Shown one piece after another: positions 13,101 through 26,700 of a stretch of DNA of 64,000 nucleotides. Source of the DNA: Orthonyx spaldingii. Taxonomy: Eukaryota; Chordata; Aves; Passeriformes; Orthonychidae. The position numbers and the translations under genes were made by a program. The stretch is taken from contig VZTJ01004177.1 of the NCBI GenBank assembly GCA_013397795.1, positions 248,001-312,000 of the forward strand. Reading direction: 5' to 3'. Numbering within the stretch: the first letter of the stretch is position 1; every line of letters starts with the position of its first letter. Below the pieces are notes generated by a model. The model was not told where the DNA came from. It did not search any database and was given only the letters and a program-made list of their open reading frames with translations.

Positions 13101-14934
13101 TCAAACTATGCATTAAGGCATCAGCTCATCTAATCTTGACACTGAGATTTCAAAAATGAAAGAATAGTAGGTGCCAACATGGGTGAAAGGAGTTGTCTTC
13201 TTAGGATTTCTATCAGTTACTAGTGATAGAGCTGCATGATGGACTTAAACTAGATGCCTAATCAAAGCTAGGGGAAAACAAATTTTTATGGTATGCAAAA
13301 AACCACAAAATCATTCACTATTAGATGACTTTACAACTATGGGTAACTTCTCAGTCCTCCTCTTTTGTATTAAGCAAATGAGAAACAGGTCACAGATTTT
13401 TAACAAATTAACACCCAAATTAAAACCTTCCTGGTTCAGAGAAAGTATGGGAAAATTCTGATTCAGAAAATTGCAAGCATAAAAATAGTCATAAAAAATA
13501 GTCTGAGTTTCCACTCAGCCATAACCAGAGCATCTCCCCTGTGGCAGCATAATGTTAAATATTCCATTTCCAGCCTTGGAGTGATTTGTTTTATGTATTT
13601 ATTGAATAATATTGGTATGCTGATAACCAAGTTTATAGATTGTTATAAAAATCCTTCTGCCGCAGTTAATTTTCTTTTAATGTTACAAATAATAATAAAA
13701 AAGGACAGACTACTTCATAAATCACAAGATTCTTCCCTCTCATTTTCATGGAAAAAACACAAAAAACAATTCAATGATAACGTCATGCCAGCTACACATC
13801 CACTGGAAGAGGCATCTTTCATGATGAGACAGAAGTGCCATTTCAGTCACTGACAAAGCTTTTGCTGTGGTCTCTACAAAAGAACCCCTTATCTTATCAC
13901 TGAACACAGCTGTAAGCTTTATAAATGTATGCTGCAACTGCCCAGCTCCAACTCCTATTGTAAAAACCATCACTAGAAATTTGATATGCAAATCTCTGGA
14001 CAGTTTGTTGTCCTTGGGCTAAGAATGGCAGCTTATCAGGAATTTCGTGATACTTACAGATTACTTGCCAAGCAGTTCTTCATAACATGGATGAGGGGAA
14101 CTTACATGCCCTATCACAGCTCTTGAATGTTGAGTGTAGGCTTGTTTAAGGATATTGATGTGGAAAACTTTAGGGTTAGAAGGAGCATAGGTGTAAGTAT
14201 GAAGTCATAGCTGAAGGCTTCTATACAGAGGTAAAATTGTCTCCCATGTGCTTACTAGCCAGTCCAGAAGGATGAAAGGATTGCATTCATTCTGTGTTCC
14301 CTTAGTTTTGGAGATTCATGTTGTTTACTCTCTATAACCCTGCTTCTTTTTTGAACTCTCTGCTCTCCAGGGGACAGTCCTTTGGAGATAGGGCTTGCAC
14401 CTGGTTTATGGAATTAAGATTAAATCCATCTTTGCAAGAAAATCCAAGCAGCCTCTAACTTTGTCCTCCAACTTGGAAAACAGCATTAGGCAGTGAAGTC
14501 TTGAAATCTTCTGGCAGAAGCTGCAGTCTTGCAATCTCAAAAGCAGGCTGATGGTTTTAGGGTACTATCCAATGATTTCATTCAAATGGAGATAACAATA
14601 AAGATGAAGACTGTGATAGAACAGAGAGGTCTGAGCAAGTTACATTATTTCAAACTGCTTAAGTGGTCACATTTACCTTTTATTTCAGCTCACAGTGTAA
14701 GGAGATGGAAATAGAAAACATTCAAAAAAGAATGTACTGTGAAGTACATCCATTTTGCATGTGCATAACTCACATTTCTAAAGCAATGATTGTATCTAAA
14801 ATAAAATCTTTTGAGGTTCCAAGTGCAGAAAGACACTGTTAATATAAGCATCTGTGAGCTTCAAAAGCCATTACAGAACAGCCATATTGCAAGGAATGTA
14901 AAAACCAGATTTTGTACCTCATTAATACTTTCCT
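10116..14934. other. Non-coding AT-rich DNA, no gene recognised
   Basis: No coding frame, RNA gene or transposon is supported. The stretch around 12.28-12.7 kb is especially AT-rich. A 14-base poly-A run sits at 11521-11534, and overlapping ATTGCAAT palindromes at 11401-11414 are reported as a finding. Confidence 0.55.
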
Positions 14935-14956
14935 GTTTTGTTTTGTTTTGTTTTTT
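14935..14956 (+). repeat. (GTTTT)n simple repeat
   Basis: Four tandem GTTTT-type units run into a C-rich stretch and CTGCAG. It is a short microsatellite, and together with the following CCCCTGGCCTGCAG it also looks like a polypyrimidine tract. Confidence 0.85.
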
Positions 14957-17900
14957 CCCCTGGCCTGCAGAGGGACTCCTGATGTGTTTTGGACTTATTT
15001 CACTTTGCATAACCAACTAAATGTTCACTGCCACAGGAACATTTCCCTCAACCTATATATGTGCCCCAACTTTCAGATTCTGGAGACAGCTGCATTCTAA
15101 CCCAGGAAATGTTATTTATTTCTTTGTTTACAGGAAGTGGAACTGCTCCAGGTGAAGATGATTAAATGCACGTCAGAAATGAATGGCTTTCTGAGGAGGA
15201 ACTATTTTACTGAAGAATTTCTGCCTATTCCTACTCAATTTCAAACTAGTCACACAAAATTATGTGTTTAGAAAAAATATCATTCAAAAAGACATTTCTC
15301 AAAAACGATGAGTTTATGAAAACAAGGATTCTCACAAAATTCTGGTAGACAAAGTATATGTACTAGCTTAATGTAATATTTAATCTGGATTTTATGGTAG
15401 GTATAAACAGATTGGCTTAAATATAAGAACATGAAAAAGACGAGACAGCAGGAAGCTGTCCATTAATGTCTGAATTTCCTCTTTAAATAACACCATTGCT
15501 TTCAGATTGAGCTACAGCTTCACCAGTTGAAATCTCTGTGTAAGCACACAAACCAGCTACACAAGGTTGAGACCAAACTGTCTGGTCCATTATTCTCCAG
15601 TTATCTGCTGCGAAGATTTCTTGCACCATCTGCTGAAACATCATGTACAGACATTGAATCCTGACCCAAGTCCTGTTTGAGATGCAGGCTGGTTCTATGT
15701 GATAATTCTGTGCTACCTGCAGGGACTAAGTGAAATGAAACAGCTCTGTGCCAGTACAAAATATCCCTACGGTATCCAATGCCGTTTAGGCTTAGAATCC
15801 AGGTTTTGCTACGTATTATATACTTCCCAGGCCCAAGGAGTAGGAGGAGCTAGGAGGAGAGTAATAAAGCAAAGGTGGGCATAACAAGACTAAAGAATTT
15901 CCAGGATGGAAATTCCCACATTGGTAATTGTCCCCCCTTCAGTGAGCAGCAATTTGGTGTTTGCCTTTGACTAGCTATAATCAAGAGTGTTTGTTGGCTA
16001 GTATATACATGTTTCTGGTGTCCTGCAGAGGTGTAAAGGGCAGCTGTGTGCTCCTCAGTCATGTGAAACTTAACCAAAGACCAGTAAGGTCCGACAGCAA
16101 TTAGACATTCCCCTTAGACTTGACCCAGGAGTGATTATCCAAGACAAAAGAAGGAAAGAGTCATCTCCCGTCCAAGTGCCTCTTTCCTAATTATTTAAAG
16201 AAAGCAATCTTTAAAAAACAAAAAGGACAAAAAAGGAGTACAGTCTAATAAGCTCATGCAAAAATAGGGGAACCAGGCTTAATTACAGATACCAGGCTGT
16301 CTTTGGGAGCAGCGAAACTGGTGACTCCAATCACACCAGGGAGATGGGTTGTCCTGGTCTCTCTCAACCTTTCATTTCTCAGGAGTTTTTCAATACAGAG
16401 AAAAAGATATCTTCTCTGATGGACATATTAGCATCAGTTAAAGCTATGTTTAAGCAGCTGGAACAGCCCAACATGCCTAGTTTGATAACAAAAGCTTTAC
16501 TTAACTTAGCAGTGAAACTTCTGTTTCTTCTATGATTTTATTTGCACTGCAATCTAGTACTAGACACAGTCAAATCCTGAGCAGAATGTCTCCTTTGAAC
16601 AATTAGGCATGAGAAGGAAGGAAACCACTTGACTATTTGTTTCACAATGCATTTGCAGGAGTTAACAAAACACAAGAAACAAGAAGGATCCAAACAGTAG
16701 GTAAGACTGCCACTGTTTAACTCCCGTGTCCCAAGGAGCCAGTGGAATAATATAGTTAATACAGAACAAAAGTGATCATAAACACTTTCTTTTTCTCCAG
16801 AAGTATGTAGCAATAGATAAAATAAATAAATATTAACTGTCCAAAGACCCCTGTCTTCCTATCTTTCTGCAGATAATTTTATGACTCTGATGCTGTGGTG
16901 TGACCCATAGAAATCATGTAACTGTACACCTGGTCATCAATCTAAGCAATATTTATTTGGTATTTCCCAGGAAGATCCTTGGATCTTAGAAATAGTTTTT
17001 CAGAGCTCCTCGACTCAGTTATGTTTGGAAGCACATGGATTAATTACAATAAGGTTATTTCATGCCTGAAACACCATCCTGATACACTATAGCAACTCTT
17101 ACAACACCCATGTGATCTACAGTATCAGTACACCTGCCATACAATTACTTCTCGAGTGATTGCCTACACTGAAGAGGAAAAAAGTTTCTGTATATCTGTG
17201 CACTAAACCAAATACCTGCTGTTACACATATTAATGCACATAGCAGAATATCCCAGATCCCTTCCATTAATATGTGTGCATGTGTGTGCCTGTACAGACA
17301 CATAAACATAAATATTTATATAAAGAAATGTAAGAAGAATTAATAAACTTTTGTTTTCTCTTTTCATTGTAATTTAGCACTGCCTGCTTTACGACAAACT
17401 AGAAATTAATCATCTAGCTCTGACACCATGGGAAATTCATATGTCTTTGAGTGCGTACCCAAACTCACATAACTGTGATAAAACCCCAAATGTTCTTTGG
17501 GTTTATTTCTGTCACTTTCACACATTTTCTTATGTCCCTGCCACCCAGCCAGTGACCGAAATAGAGGTGAGGTTGTTGAAAAATGTAGGGATTACCTGCT
17601 TTTACTTCCTCCCAAGTAGGTCCTAGTTTGGCAAATGTCCTCAAGACGTTTCCAAAACTTTTGACAGTTACGTGATTCAGATCAGCATAAACATGTGCAC
17701 TTTAAGGGAGGCCTCTGCTTTAAAGCCCACCTAAACACTGTAGCTTTTCAAAGCTTAAGCATTTGCTGTTTGAAGTTGTGAGATAGGTGCTATCTTTAAA
17801 AGTTTATGGAAGGCTTTGAACACAAGCCCCAGTGTCATATACAGAAGGAAAATACCACAAAAAAGATGGGGAAACAGGAATGCAGTCTCCAGGACATTGC

Positions 17901-18304
17901 CAGAATTTTTTCCACCCTCATTACTCCTGTCAAGGTGTGCAGTGCCCAGTGCTGGGTGCCACGCACTGTGAAGGTGGGGATCCGACAGAAAACTGTCAAG
18001 GGAAAAACCCTGGGAAAGTATAAGGCTGAATGAATAGAAGATCCAACAAGCAAAGACTGCTGAGGTAAATCAGATTGTTAAATTCAAAGAAGAGAAGACT
18101 GAAGAACAGGAACAGCTTGCAGAATCACCATTGCTGATGTCACTAAAGAGTACTTAACTATCAGCTAGATAAACTGCCAGGAAACAGGTGCTGATGGATG
18201 GTATCACCCTCAGGTGAAGAAAGGACCAGATAACTTCCATCCTGGTGATTCTGTAACCATGCTGACAGATCTCCACCTGGTTCACAGTGTAGTTTCCTCC
18301 CTCG
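14957..18304. other. Non-coding DNA, no gene recognised
   Basis: No gene is supported. A good-looking splice-acceptor sequence followed by 46 open codons at 15134-15271 is treated as a low-confidence finding. The rest holds only short chance frames. Confidence 0.5.
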
Positions 18305-18340
18305 CCTTTTTTTTTTTTCTTTTTTTTTTTTCCTTTTTCA
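18305..18340 (+). repeat. Poly-T / pyrimidine tract
   Basis: A run of T interrupted by single or double C covers about 36 bases. On the minus strand it reads as a long A-rich run and gives an artificial poly-lysine stretch in one frame. Confidence 0.9.
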
Positions 18341-18995
18341 ATCAAAGAAATAGATAAGTCTGCAATGCACAAAGGAACAGCTTCAACAGGACAGACTGAG
18401 AATGTGTGAATGAATGGTTCACTCCAGAACCCCACAATAAGGATTTGGGGCATTTTCTGAATAACTAGGATATATACAGTGAAAAAAAATAACAAAATAA
18501 TTTAAATATAGACTAGGTAAGTATATTGAACATAAGGCTTCAAATGAAAGCAGGTAACAATCTATACTGCCAAATGAAATAAGTCCAGAGAAGGAGCCTG
18601 AGCCCCCATCATCCACAATGTTAAATAGTTCTCTTGCTCCCTGGGTTTCTTTTGATTCTCTAATAGTCTCTCTCCAAGAGGAATCTGCTATGCAAAACGT
18701 TAGCCCTAAACAGTATGCACCCAAACAGTGTGGACAGTGTGTAACTGTGCCACAAGACTTTAATGATAAGGATCAGTTCTGACCTTTTTTCCTTCATCGC
18801 TGTTGACAGCTGCTGTGACCTTCTCACTTGTTTTATGCATGACAGATAAATTCCTTTTCAACATAGTCCCTTTTTCTTTATTATTTTGAAAAGTTGAAAA
18901 TAAACAAAAGCCAATTCTAAATAAGTAGTTTCAATTTTCAAATATATCTCAAATTGGTTTAGTGCAGTATTTCAGACTTAAGGGTATAGATACAA
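18341..18995. other. Non-coding DNA, nothing recognised
   Basis: No frame, RNA gene or repeat that I can name lies between the pyrimidine tract and the AC microsatellite. Confidence 0.5.
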
Positions 18996-19016
18996 ACACA
19001 CACACACACACACACA
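18996..19016 (+). repeat. (AC)n microsatellite
   Basis: About ten uninterrupted AC dinucleotides form a typical short vertebrate microsatellite. Confidence 0.95.
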
Positions 19017-22000
19017 TACTGGTTTGCTTGTTTGTTCAGTTGTCAAACTCAAAAAAGAATAAAGTTATTCACTAATTTAAATAGTCCTTGTCTTCAAATA
19101 TTTCTCCTTCAAGAACCTGTGATAGCCTGCTTGTGGAAACGCAAAGCCCATGTCTTCAAAACAACACATTAAGTATTTTTTCCTCAAAGCATTTAAAGTG
19201 AAATTTAAATCAATAGCAGAGTTTGCTCACACATGTGGGGCTCTGGGCCTCTCTACGCTCACCTCTGACAAGTGGAAGTGGCTCGCAGAGCCCGTAGGGT
19301 CTGTGCTCTGCAGAGTGTAATGCCCTACAAGGCCCTGAGCTGACACCACACTGGCAATCTTTGATACAGATAACTATTTCAGTTTCTAGGCTGCCTGTTT
19401 TAAGAGTCCACTGAGTCCTTTGAAGTTAACTCTGTTATCTCCGCATCATGCTGAAGCCATTCCTGCAGCCCCTTGCTGTCCTGTGTTTTGGGCTCTGCAA
19501 CATCTACCCTGGGTAGCCCCTCTTGATTTGCCTCAAAACTCTGCTTCCCGTGGTAGTTTCGGTTTTAGCTTTTCCTCCAGCCTTGGGAGGAATAACACCT
19601 TCTAGGCTGACTGAGGATAGCTGGGTGGGAGGATAGCTTCTCCCCTGGAGTAAAGATGGGAAAAGGAGAACAAAATCTTCCACAAACCCATGCGATTAAT
19701 GCTGCCCTATCTATATATTAAATCCCTTGTCCTTAGCTCTTTAAAAGTTTAGTTCTTTAAAAAGGCACGTATAACCTCCTTTTATTTAACCCTTTGTGTT
19801 CAGACAGGCAATTCAAAGCTGAGCAGAGAAAAAACATGCAATCTTTAAAGTAATTCCTGTTCAAATGTCAAGATCTTCCTTGCTGATTGTAATAAATGCT
19901 GTGATGTCATGTATAACAGCAGTTAGTTTGCCCATCTTCTTTTTTTTATTATCAGGTTTTCTGGTGTACTGATGCTGCAAATACCTAATCAGCTCATATC
20001 TTGCCCCATTTTTCATGAGCCTGAAAAGTGAGACTCTGTCTCATCTCTTTCAAGTCAAGGCTAGGGCTTGAAATTGGTATTAATGGCTTCCAAAGGAAAG
20101 TGCATGCAAGCTCTGTGAAACTGGAAAACATCCCAACGGGGAACTGGAGGGAGAAACAAATGAGAAAATAAGGAAGAAGATGAAACATTCTTTAATGATA
20201 TCCTGAAAAAGAAAGGAAAAATTCTGTCTCCTTGGGGGCATGGTCCTGTGGGGAAAATGTAAGCACAACTACATACTCTTCCAGCAAACATCTTCTTCAC
20301 TAGTACATGCTCTGAGATTGCTTTCAAGTCGGCTGCTTCCCAGGAGCTAAGCATTAAGTGAGTCCCCTTGATGTGCATGGATGTTTTGACAGGCGTGGGT
20401 GCTCCCAGGGGGAATCAGGCAGGACCCTCCAGGCAGCTGGGGCTACACTCTGCAGCCACTGACTGCGGAGAGGGGGTGCTGGTTGTGCCCCAGTCGGGCT
20501 GAAGACGTCCATGGGCCACATGGTAGACACAAGCACCTCACTGACACCTCAGAGCCACTGAGACTGAGAGGGTGCTGAGGAGCCTTTCATTTATTGACTT
20601 TGCTTCTGGAGAAAGCTGATGGGCTGATTCAGTACCTCAGGTAATGTGTTTTTCTGTTCACAAGAGGTGTTAGATGAAATACAGGGTGAAGTTCAGACCC
20701 GTGAAGTTTTGGTGGGTGAGTTAATATGAAATAACACTGCTCTAGTGGATTTTGGGCACCAAAGGAAGGAAAGAAATAAGAAATCTATGCAGCAGAGCAT
20801 CTTTCAGAGACTCCTTATGAAAACAGGCCATCTGGCTTCACTGCAGTGCATTTGTTAACTCTCCAGCCTACTACTGTTCCCCTGCTGGGTGACACATGCT
20901 GAATCTGTCACACAACTAGGACAAAATTATAAATAAACAATGCTGCATTCAAATAAAACAGAACTTTCCCGCAGTAGGCTTACAGGAAAAAAAACTAAGT
21001 CAAGAGGCAAATCCTTGTTCTTTTGTGTGCAGGACAGTAGGTCCCTTGTTCAGCGCTGGAGAGGATACACGGATCTCTCCCTGGAGGAAGGTGCCTTTTG
21101 TTGAGTGCTGCTTCTCATAAGTGTTACAGATGCAGATCCAAAGGCATTACTGATGGTGACCACTTGGGCTTTTTGGGGTCTCAACCACTGTCATGGGACT
21201 GTTTTGCTCTTCACTGGCATGTGGTAAGAAACAGCTTGTAGTGCTCCAGGTTTTTAGAGAAATGAAGGCACTGGGGAAGCAGAGAGGTGAAGTCTAACAC
21301 CCAGTTAGTAGGAAGAATGGGAAGGGGAGCCAGAGATTCCAGTAAAGCAGCTGGAGTATAGGATTGCACTTGCATCACTGTTTATGGGGATTTTGTAGGC
21401 TGTCTCAGATACTGAGCAGTCCTCTCCTTTTCTCTTAAATAATCAGAGATCTTCTTCAGCATTGAGAGACTTGTGGATATGAGAAACCCATCTGAACTGT
21501 AAAAGCCAAGATGCAACATAAATATTTAGGACTTCTGGACTCTCTGTCATGCCCTTACCAGAAAGAAAGCTGAAGAAAACTTCCATGCCAGGTCCCTGGC
21601 AATCAATTCCATCCATAAGCCAGGCCTTGTATGCCTGTGAACTGTATGGCAGAGCAGTGGTAGTTCATAGTGACACCTCCTGGGAAAGACAGAGGAAGCT
21701 TTCCATAGGCCTGCAAGTCAAAAGGCCATGTTAACATTGGCTGCAAGCCACCATTCTCTGTAAGTAAAAGCTTTCTCTAGGCTGAAAAGGTAACAGGCCA
21801 TGCTAACTGGGATATTCTTTTATTTTTTTCATTCCTTAAGTCTATCTCATTCAATGCCTGAACAAATAATATTGTGAAATGGTGCAAAATTGTTGCAAGC
21901 TAGATTTCCCAGTGGAGGTGGCACATTTGCACAGGCTGCAGTGTTCAAAGGCCAAAAGCTGGGTTGTTAAAAGATTAAAGACTTCTTCTATTTCAATCTT

Positions 22001-22165
22001 CAAAAAACAAACACCCAATCGGTCTGGTTTTACCCAGTTCAATGTTCTGCAGTTTATTTGAAGTATACCAGTGGAATTGCTTTGGATTCATGTTTGTGGG
22101 AGTAAGAGATAAGCTGGGCTCACGGGGGTGAACAGATGTGACCTGAGGCATAATTAGGGTCGGGG
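19017..22165. other. Non-coding DNA, no gene recognised
   Basis: No coding frame with a recognisable domain is present on either strand. Composition is slightly more GC-rich around 20.4-20.6 kb, without a CpG-island character. Confidence 0.5.
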
Positions 22166-22256
22166 TATGTGTGAGTGTGTATGTACATGCACAAAACACA
22201 CAGCTAGGACCTCTCTCCTCCACACACACAACCCCACAGAGGCGGTACACACACAA
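22166..22256. repeat. TG-rich then CA-rich low-complexity pair
   Basis: A TG-rich segment (about 22166-22185) is followed some 35-70 bases later by CA-rich segments (22221-22230 and 22246-22256). Because TG and CA tracts are complementary, the two halves could fold back on one strand. It is probably a decayed microsatellite. Confidence 0.6.
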
Positions 22257-22869
22257 AAGGCTGTATCAGTTGTCTAAAAATAGAAAATTAACAGGAAAGC
22301 TATTAAGTAGGAGCTACTGAGACTGCTGTGCCATCCCACGGAAAATCCCAGCTGCTTTCAGAACACTGTGGCATCAAAAGAAATGGACTCCTACTCTGCC
22401 CAATACTGGCTCCAGGTTTCTGCCCACTAAAGCTGATCACAAGGTCACAGAGAAAATGGAAAGGTCATGATTGTACAAGCAATTCAGGGAAAGTCAGGGG
22501 AGGGAGGCAGGACTGGCACTATTGGCAACAGAAGGGACTTGGATGAACACAAGGCTGCTGTAGAATGTCACCCTCATTTTGACCTCCTTTAGAGCCACTT
22601 GTTTCAGGAGAAACTCCCGCAGGATCATTGGAGTGACACATTCATCCAAGTTCCCCAGAAAACCCAGGCAGGTTTAACCCATGTCCAAGCCCCAACAGCA
22701 CACTTATGCCCAAGTTTCAGATGAACATTTTTTAATACTAGCCACTCTTCAAAATTTCTGTAAAATTCAGACTTGGAAACATCACAAGCTCCTTCCCACG
22801 CTGAAAATCTCTAAAGACCATAATAAAAGATCTGGTAAGAAGTCTACATCTCTGTATCATCTACATTAT
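22257..22869. other. Non-coding DNA, nothing recognised
   Basis: No gene or named repeat is seen between the dinucleotide-rich stretch and the CR1 element. The CR1 similarity fades out near 22870. Confidence 0.5.
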
Positions 22870-23335
22870 GAATTCAGCATCCAGCTCTGGGGTGCCCAGC
22901 ACAGGTAGGACATAGCCCTGTTGCAGTGAGCCCAAAGGAGGGCAATCAGGTTGGTTAGAGGGATGGAACACCTCTCCTATGAGGAAAAGCTAAAAGAATT
23001 GTGACTGTTCAGCCTGGAAAAGAGAAGACTTTGGGGTGACCTAATTATGACCTTCCAGTATGTGAAGTAGTTCTACAACAAGGCTGGAGAGGGGTGTTTT
23101 ACGAGAACATGTTGTGACAGGAGAAGGGAGAATGGGTTCAAACTGAGCGTAGGTTTAGATTAGGTGTTAGGAAAAAAAATGCTACAGTGTGAGTGTAGTG
23201 AGGCACTGGAACAGGTTGCCCAGAGAAGTTGTAGCTGCACCATTCCCGGTTGGATGGAGCTCTGGGCAACCTGGTCTAGTTAAAGGTGTCTTGCCCACGG
23301 CATGGGAGTTGGAATGAGATTATCTCTAAGGAAAA
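22870..23335 (+). mobile_element. CR1 LINE, 5'-truncated 3' end
   Basis: This is a non-LTR retrotransposon tail of the CR1 family, the main LINE of birds. Diagnostic blocks in order are CCAGCTCTGGGGTGCCCAGC, CTCCTATGAGGAAAAGCT, TTCAGCCTGGAAAAGAGAAG, GTAGGTTTAGATTAG, GGCACTGGAACAGGTTGCCC, and the closing block around GGGCAACCTGGTCTAGT. Only the end of the second reading frame and the 3' untranslated part remain, and no frame is open. A short internal deletion lies between GCACCATTCCCGG and TTGGATGGAG, compared with the usual arrangement. The terminal 8-bp tail repeats are not recognisable, so the exact 3' end and target duplication cannot be fixed. It is a dead copy of moderate age. Confidence 0.93.
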
Positions 23336-23724
23336 TGTTCGGACTTACAGGTAATGAGGCACATTGATAAGGAACAAGTTGCTCATCTCCTGGGAAAAAA
23401 AGCAGAGTGAACAAAGGGGAGCCTGGGCAGGAGTAGAACTGGAGCACGAAGCCTACAGTACAGGCAATATATATGTTTTAACTTTAACCAGAAACTGACA
23501 AAAAAATATATTACATTCTACATCACTTTAAGCACACAGAAGAGTCTTTCAAAAGCCAAGAATGACCATGGTCTTCCAAAACGTGACCATCAAACGGTTC
23601 ATTCTGCACCACTGTCAGGTCCTGGAGAAACAGTAGTGTCTGGTGGTTCTTTTGGACTGGTGTGCTCACGTCCCAAAAAGGGGTTTCGATACAGCCCTTT
23701 GAACCGTGATTTACTTGTCACTTG
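23336..23724. other. Non-coding DNA with a possible minus-strand terminal exon
   Basis: No gene can be named. On the minus strand an open stretch ends at a TGA at 23599-23601 and encodes a proline-, serine- and acid-rich tail ending in GPDSGAE. It looks protein-like but matches nothing I recognise, so it is reported only as a finding. Confidence 0.4.
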
Positions 23725-23786
23725 GGCCAACAAGAGGATTTGCCCCACTGAATCCTCAGGCCAACAAGAGGATTTACCCCACTGAA
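23725..23786 (+). repeat. 34-bp tandem duplication (two copies)
   Basis: The unit starting GGCCAACAAGAGGATTT at 23725 recurs at 23759 with a single substitution (TGCCCC versus TACCCC) before the copies diverge near the end of the second. The near identity implies a recent local duplication. Read on the minus strand each copy contains CCTCTTGTTGGCC followed by an AG, so an acceptor-like tract has been doubled. Confidence 0.9.
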
Positions 23787-26700
23787 CACAATAGACTGTC
23801 CCTGCTAATAGGAGCAACATTTGAGCACAGCACTGAGCAGAAGCTCAGATCCAGCAAAGCATGTTCAGGGCTGTATGAACACAAGTAAACCCACGTTCTG
23901 ACTGGGGCTCCTTGCATGCCTCCTGCTGCTGCCAGGGAGTGTCCCTGACAGGAATTCATTTGGTTTTCCCACAAGGAGCCAGGACTCAGACTTCCCCTGA
24001 ACTGTTGTGGCAAAGCTCGCCCCTCTCTTGCATACCAGACGAGCTGGGCAGCAGCTTTGTCAGTGCTGGAGTTTTATATCTTTACCACACCAGAGGCTCC
24101 TTGCGTGCAGCCTGGCTGCTGAGAGCCAAGGCTGCTTTCCATTATTCAGGTCAGAGTTCGCTCTCTGGTCTGTGGGGAATCAGACTCCAGGATCAAACAC
24201 TTCTCTCTGTTTGGCGTAGCTCCAACAGACGTGCAAGGGAGTTTTGTTTGTGTAGAGACAGATTTGTCCCTGGGCTCCCCCTGGGAAAGCTGCACAGCAT
24301 GCTCTGGAAACCATGAGCAACGGGCATTCTTGTTGGAGTGAATTACATTTGCCAGATTTAATTTATTCAAATAAGAAACACATTCATCCATTTCCCACTA
24401 TACATTGTTTATAAAATCAGTGGTGCAGCATCTCCAGAAAGTCATGAGCCAACTGCTGCACATGACCTGCTCTGGGATTCAGGCTGCAACAGGAAACTGG
24501 GCTTGGAACAAGAATTCTTTCTTAAATGAACTTTTGAAACTGGATCTACATTGTGAAATATTTGGATATTGAGCAATGGAAGAATGTGGAACATAAACAA
24601 TATCAACTTCTTCCTTTGAGGATTAGCAAGCTTCAGCAAGCAGGCTGGGTTCTGCTGTGGTACAGGACACACAAGGAGGCTGGTGAGGAAGCAGGGCTTG
24701 TTGGGGTGCCTTTGTCACATGCTGGTTAGATTGCACTCCTTGCCTCATGGTAGCCATTCCTCTAGTTACTAGTGTGGGTGAAGCATTTCCAAGTGACAAT
24801 TGATAACAGTGCCTTTTGCTCCTCAAGTCTCCTTAACAATACATTCTTTCCTGCCTATGCTCTTGCTAGGAAGTAGGATTTAACTGCTCAGAGGGTGGGT
24901 TTGTGTCATCTACCACATTCTGGACGTTCTGCTTAGAGAAATCTAATTTAATCAGGGATTACTTGAATGTCCTACTGAGCGCCACTAGGATTTGACTTGC
25001 AGGCAAAGAAAAGAGGGCATGCTCTTTATTGGCTCTAATTCAGTAATGGCCCAAAGCTGCAGGGAGTCAGCTCAGACCTCAACAAAATATATTGCTGCTT
25101 CACCAAAGCGAGCAGAAGAACACCATGCCCTTCTGGAAGCAATTCTGAGCCAACAGCTCAATGCAATAAAGAAAGCCCTTTCTTTTCCCCCAGTAGCATC
25201 TCAAAACGTTTTTCTACAAATGATGCAGATTTTTGAATTATACAAATTATATTTATCGACAGTAGCTGGGTAGCTTGACAAGCCAAGCCTCAAGCAAAAG
25301 GAGGACATTGCATTGCTTGGAAAAAGCAACTGAGTTAAAAAAAATCTCTTCAGCCAGGCTCAGTGCTGCAGCTTGAAACCAGCCATGAGCTTTAGTGTCA
25401 TCACAGAGCTTCAGTGACATCTTCAAATAGTGCACTGACCTTCAGGATGGTCTTCCCAAGGATACCTCCCCGTTATCCCCCATCCCCTGTAAAGGTCTGC
25501 ATGGTCACTCTGGCTACAAGTCTGCCCACTGCACCCTCACCATCCCACAATCCCTTTATTATCCCAAGAGTAATAAATCAGCAATGACGAAGAGGATGTG
25601 GCTGTGTCAGTGTGCAGCTGTAATTCAGTGAGCACTGAGGACACTGACGTGTAAACTGGGCAGCACAGATCCCACTGGAGATGTGCCACCCCAGAGGTGC
25701 CCTAGAGCCCATGAGGGTTATGACTGTCCTGAAGCCCCTTCACAATTAATCCATTGGGTTTGCTGTTATAAGCTAAGTGGAAGCTGGTGTGGACACACCA
25801 CTGAGCCAGCACCCCAGGTTAGATGTCCAAGATATATGTAGGTAAGAAGTATGTTTAAATTTAAAATATCTCCTCAAACAAATGGAGCAAACTGTGATTC
25901 TTCACTGATTCACTTCATACTGATTAACTGAGGCTCAAGATTAACAAAGCACTCAATCCATTGCTTTTCTTGCATCTTAGCCTCAAGGAGCCCTAATCCT
26001 GAAGAGCTTGTGTCCAAGTGTACCATGAGAGACAAAGGGATGAGGACACATAAGCAGTGAACCGTAGAGATGGATCCAACAAGCAATGCCTTTAGCAATG
26101 GCCCAGCCTGTCTCTGAGACACTACAGTGCAGAGTCTGAAGGAGCAGTAAGTGCAAGTTTGCAGATACATGGGGAGAAATCCTTCGCAGTCAAAAGGCAG
26201 CATGAAAACCCATGGCTGGGCTCTTTGTGGAGACATGCATAGGTGAGAATATGCAGATGCTGACGGTCAAACCTGAAGTCAATGCAACTCTCTCATGCCT
26301 GAATTAGGCAGCAGCTAAAGAGCTTTGGCAAGGCAGTGGCCTACAGCTGTACAAACTGGAGGAAGAAGTCTCATTGATATCTCACAACATTTTAGCTTCC
26401 AGCTTCCAAGCGTACTTATTCATTCTCATCTCTGTTTATATACAGAGTTGAGGGGTGGCACTGACTTGGGTTCTCCCATCTCCACTGACCATGGATTTGG
26501 CTCTGCCACACCTAAGCACCCTGCCCTCAACCAGCAAACCATTTCTGCATGTTTATTTTTAAGCAGGTGAGGAGTCCCATTACCTTCCTGACTCTTGTAT
26601 GATACATTCTTTAATGGATATACTGTTACCAGAGTTATATCTATTACTTTTCATCTCATTTATTTTCCCATCAGTTCCTGGCCTTTTCCCCTAACCCCCT

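Noticed and set aside
17278..17302. Imperfect palindrome TGTGTGCC / GACACATA
   Set aside because: It lies in a TG/CA-biased stretch where such pairing is expected by composition.
18154..18495. Lysine-rich protein on the minus strand
   Set aside because: The lysine run is only the translation of the T/C homopolymer tract at 18305-18340.
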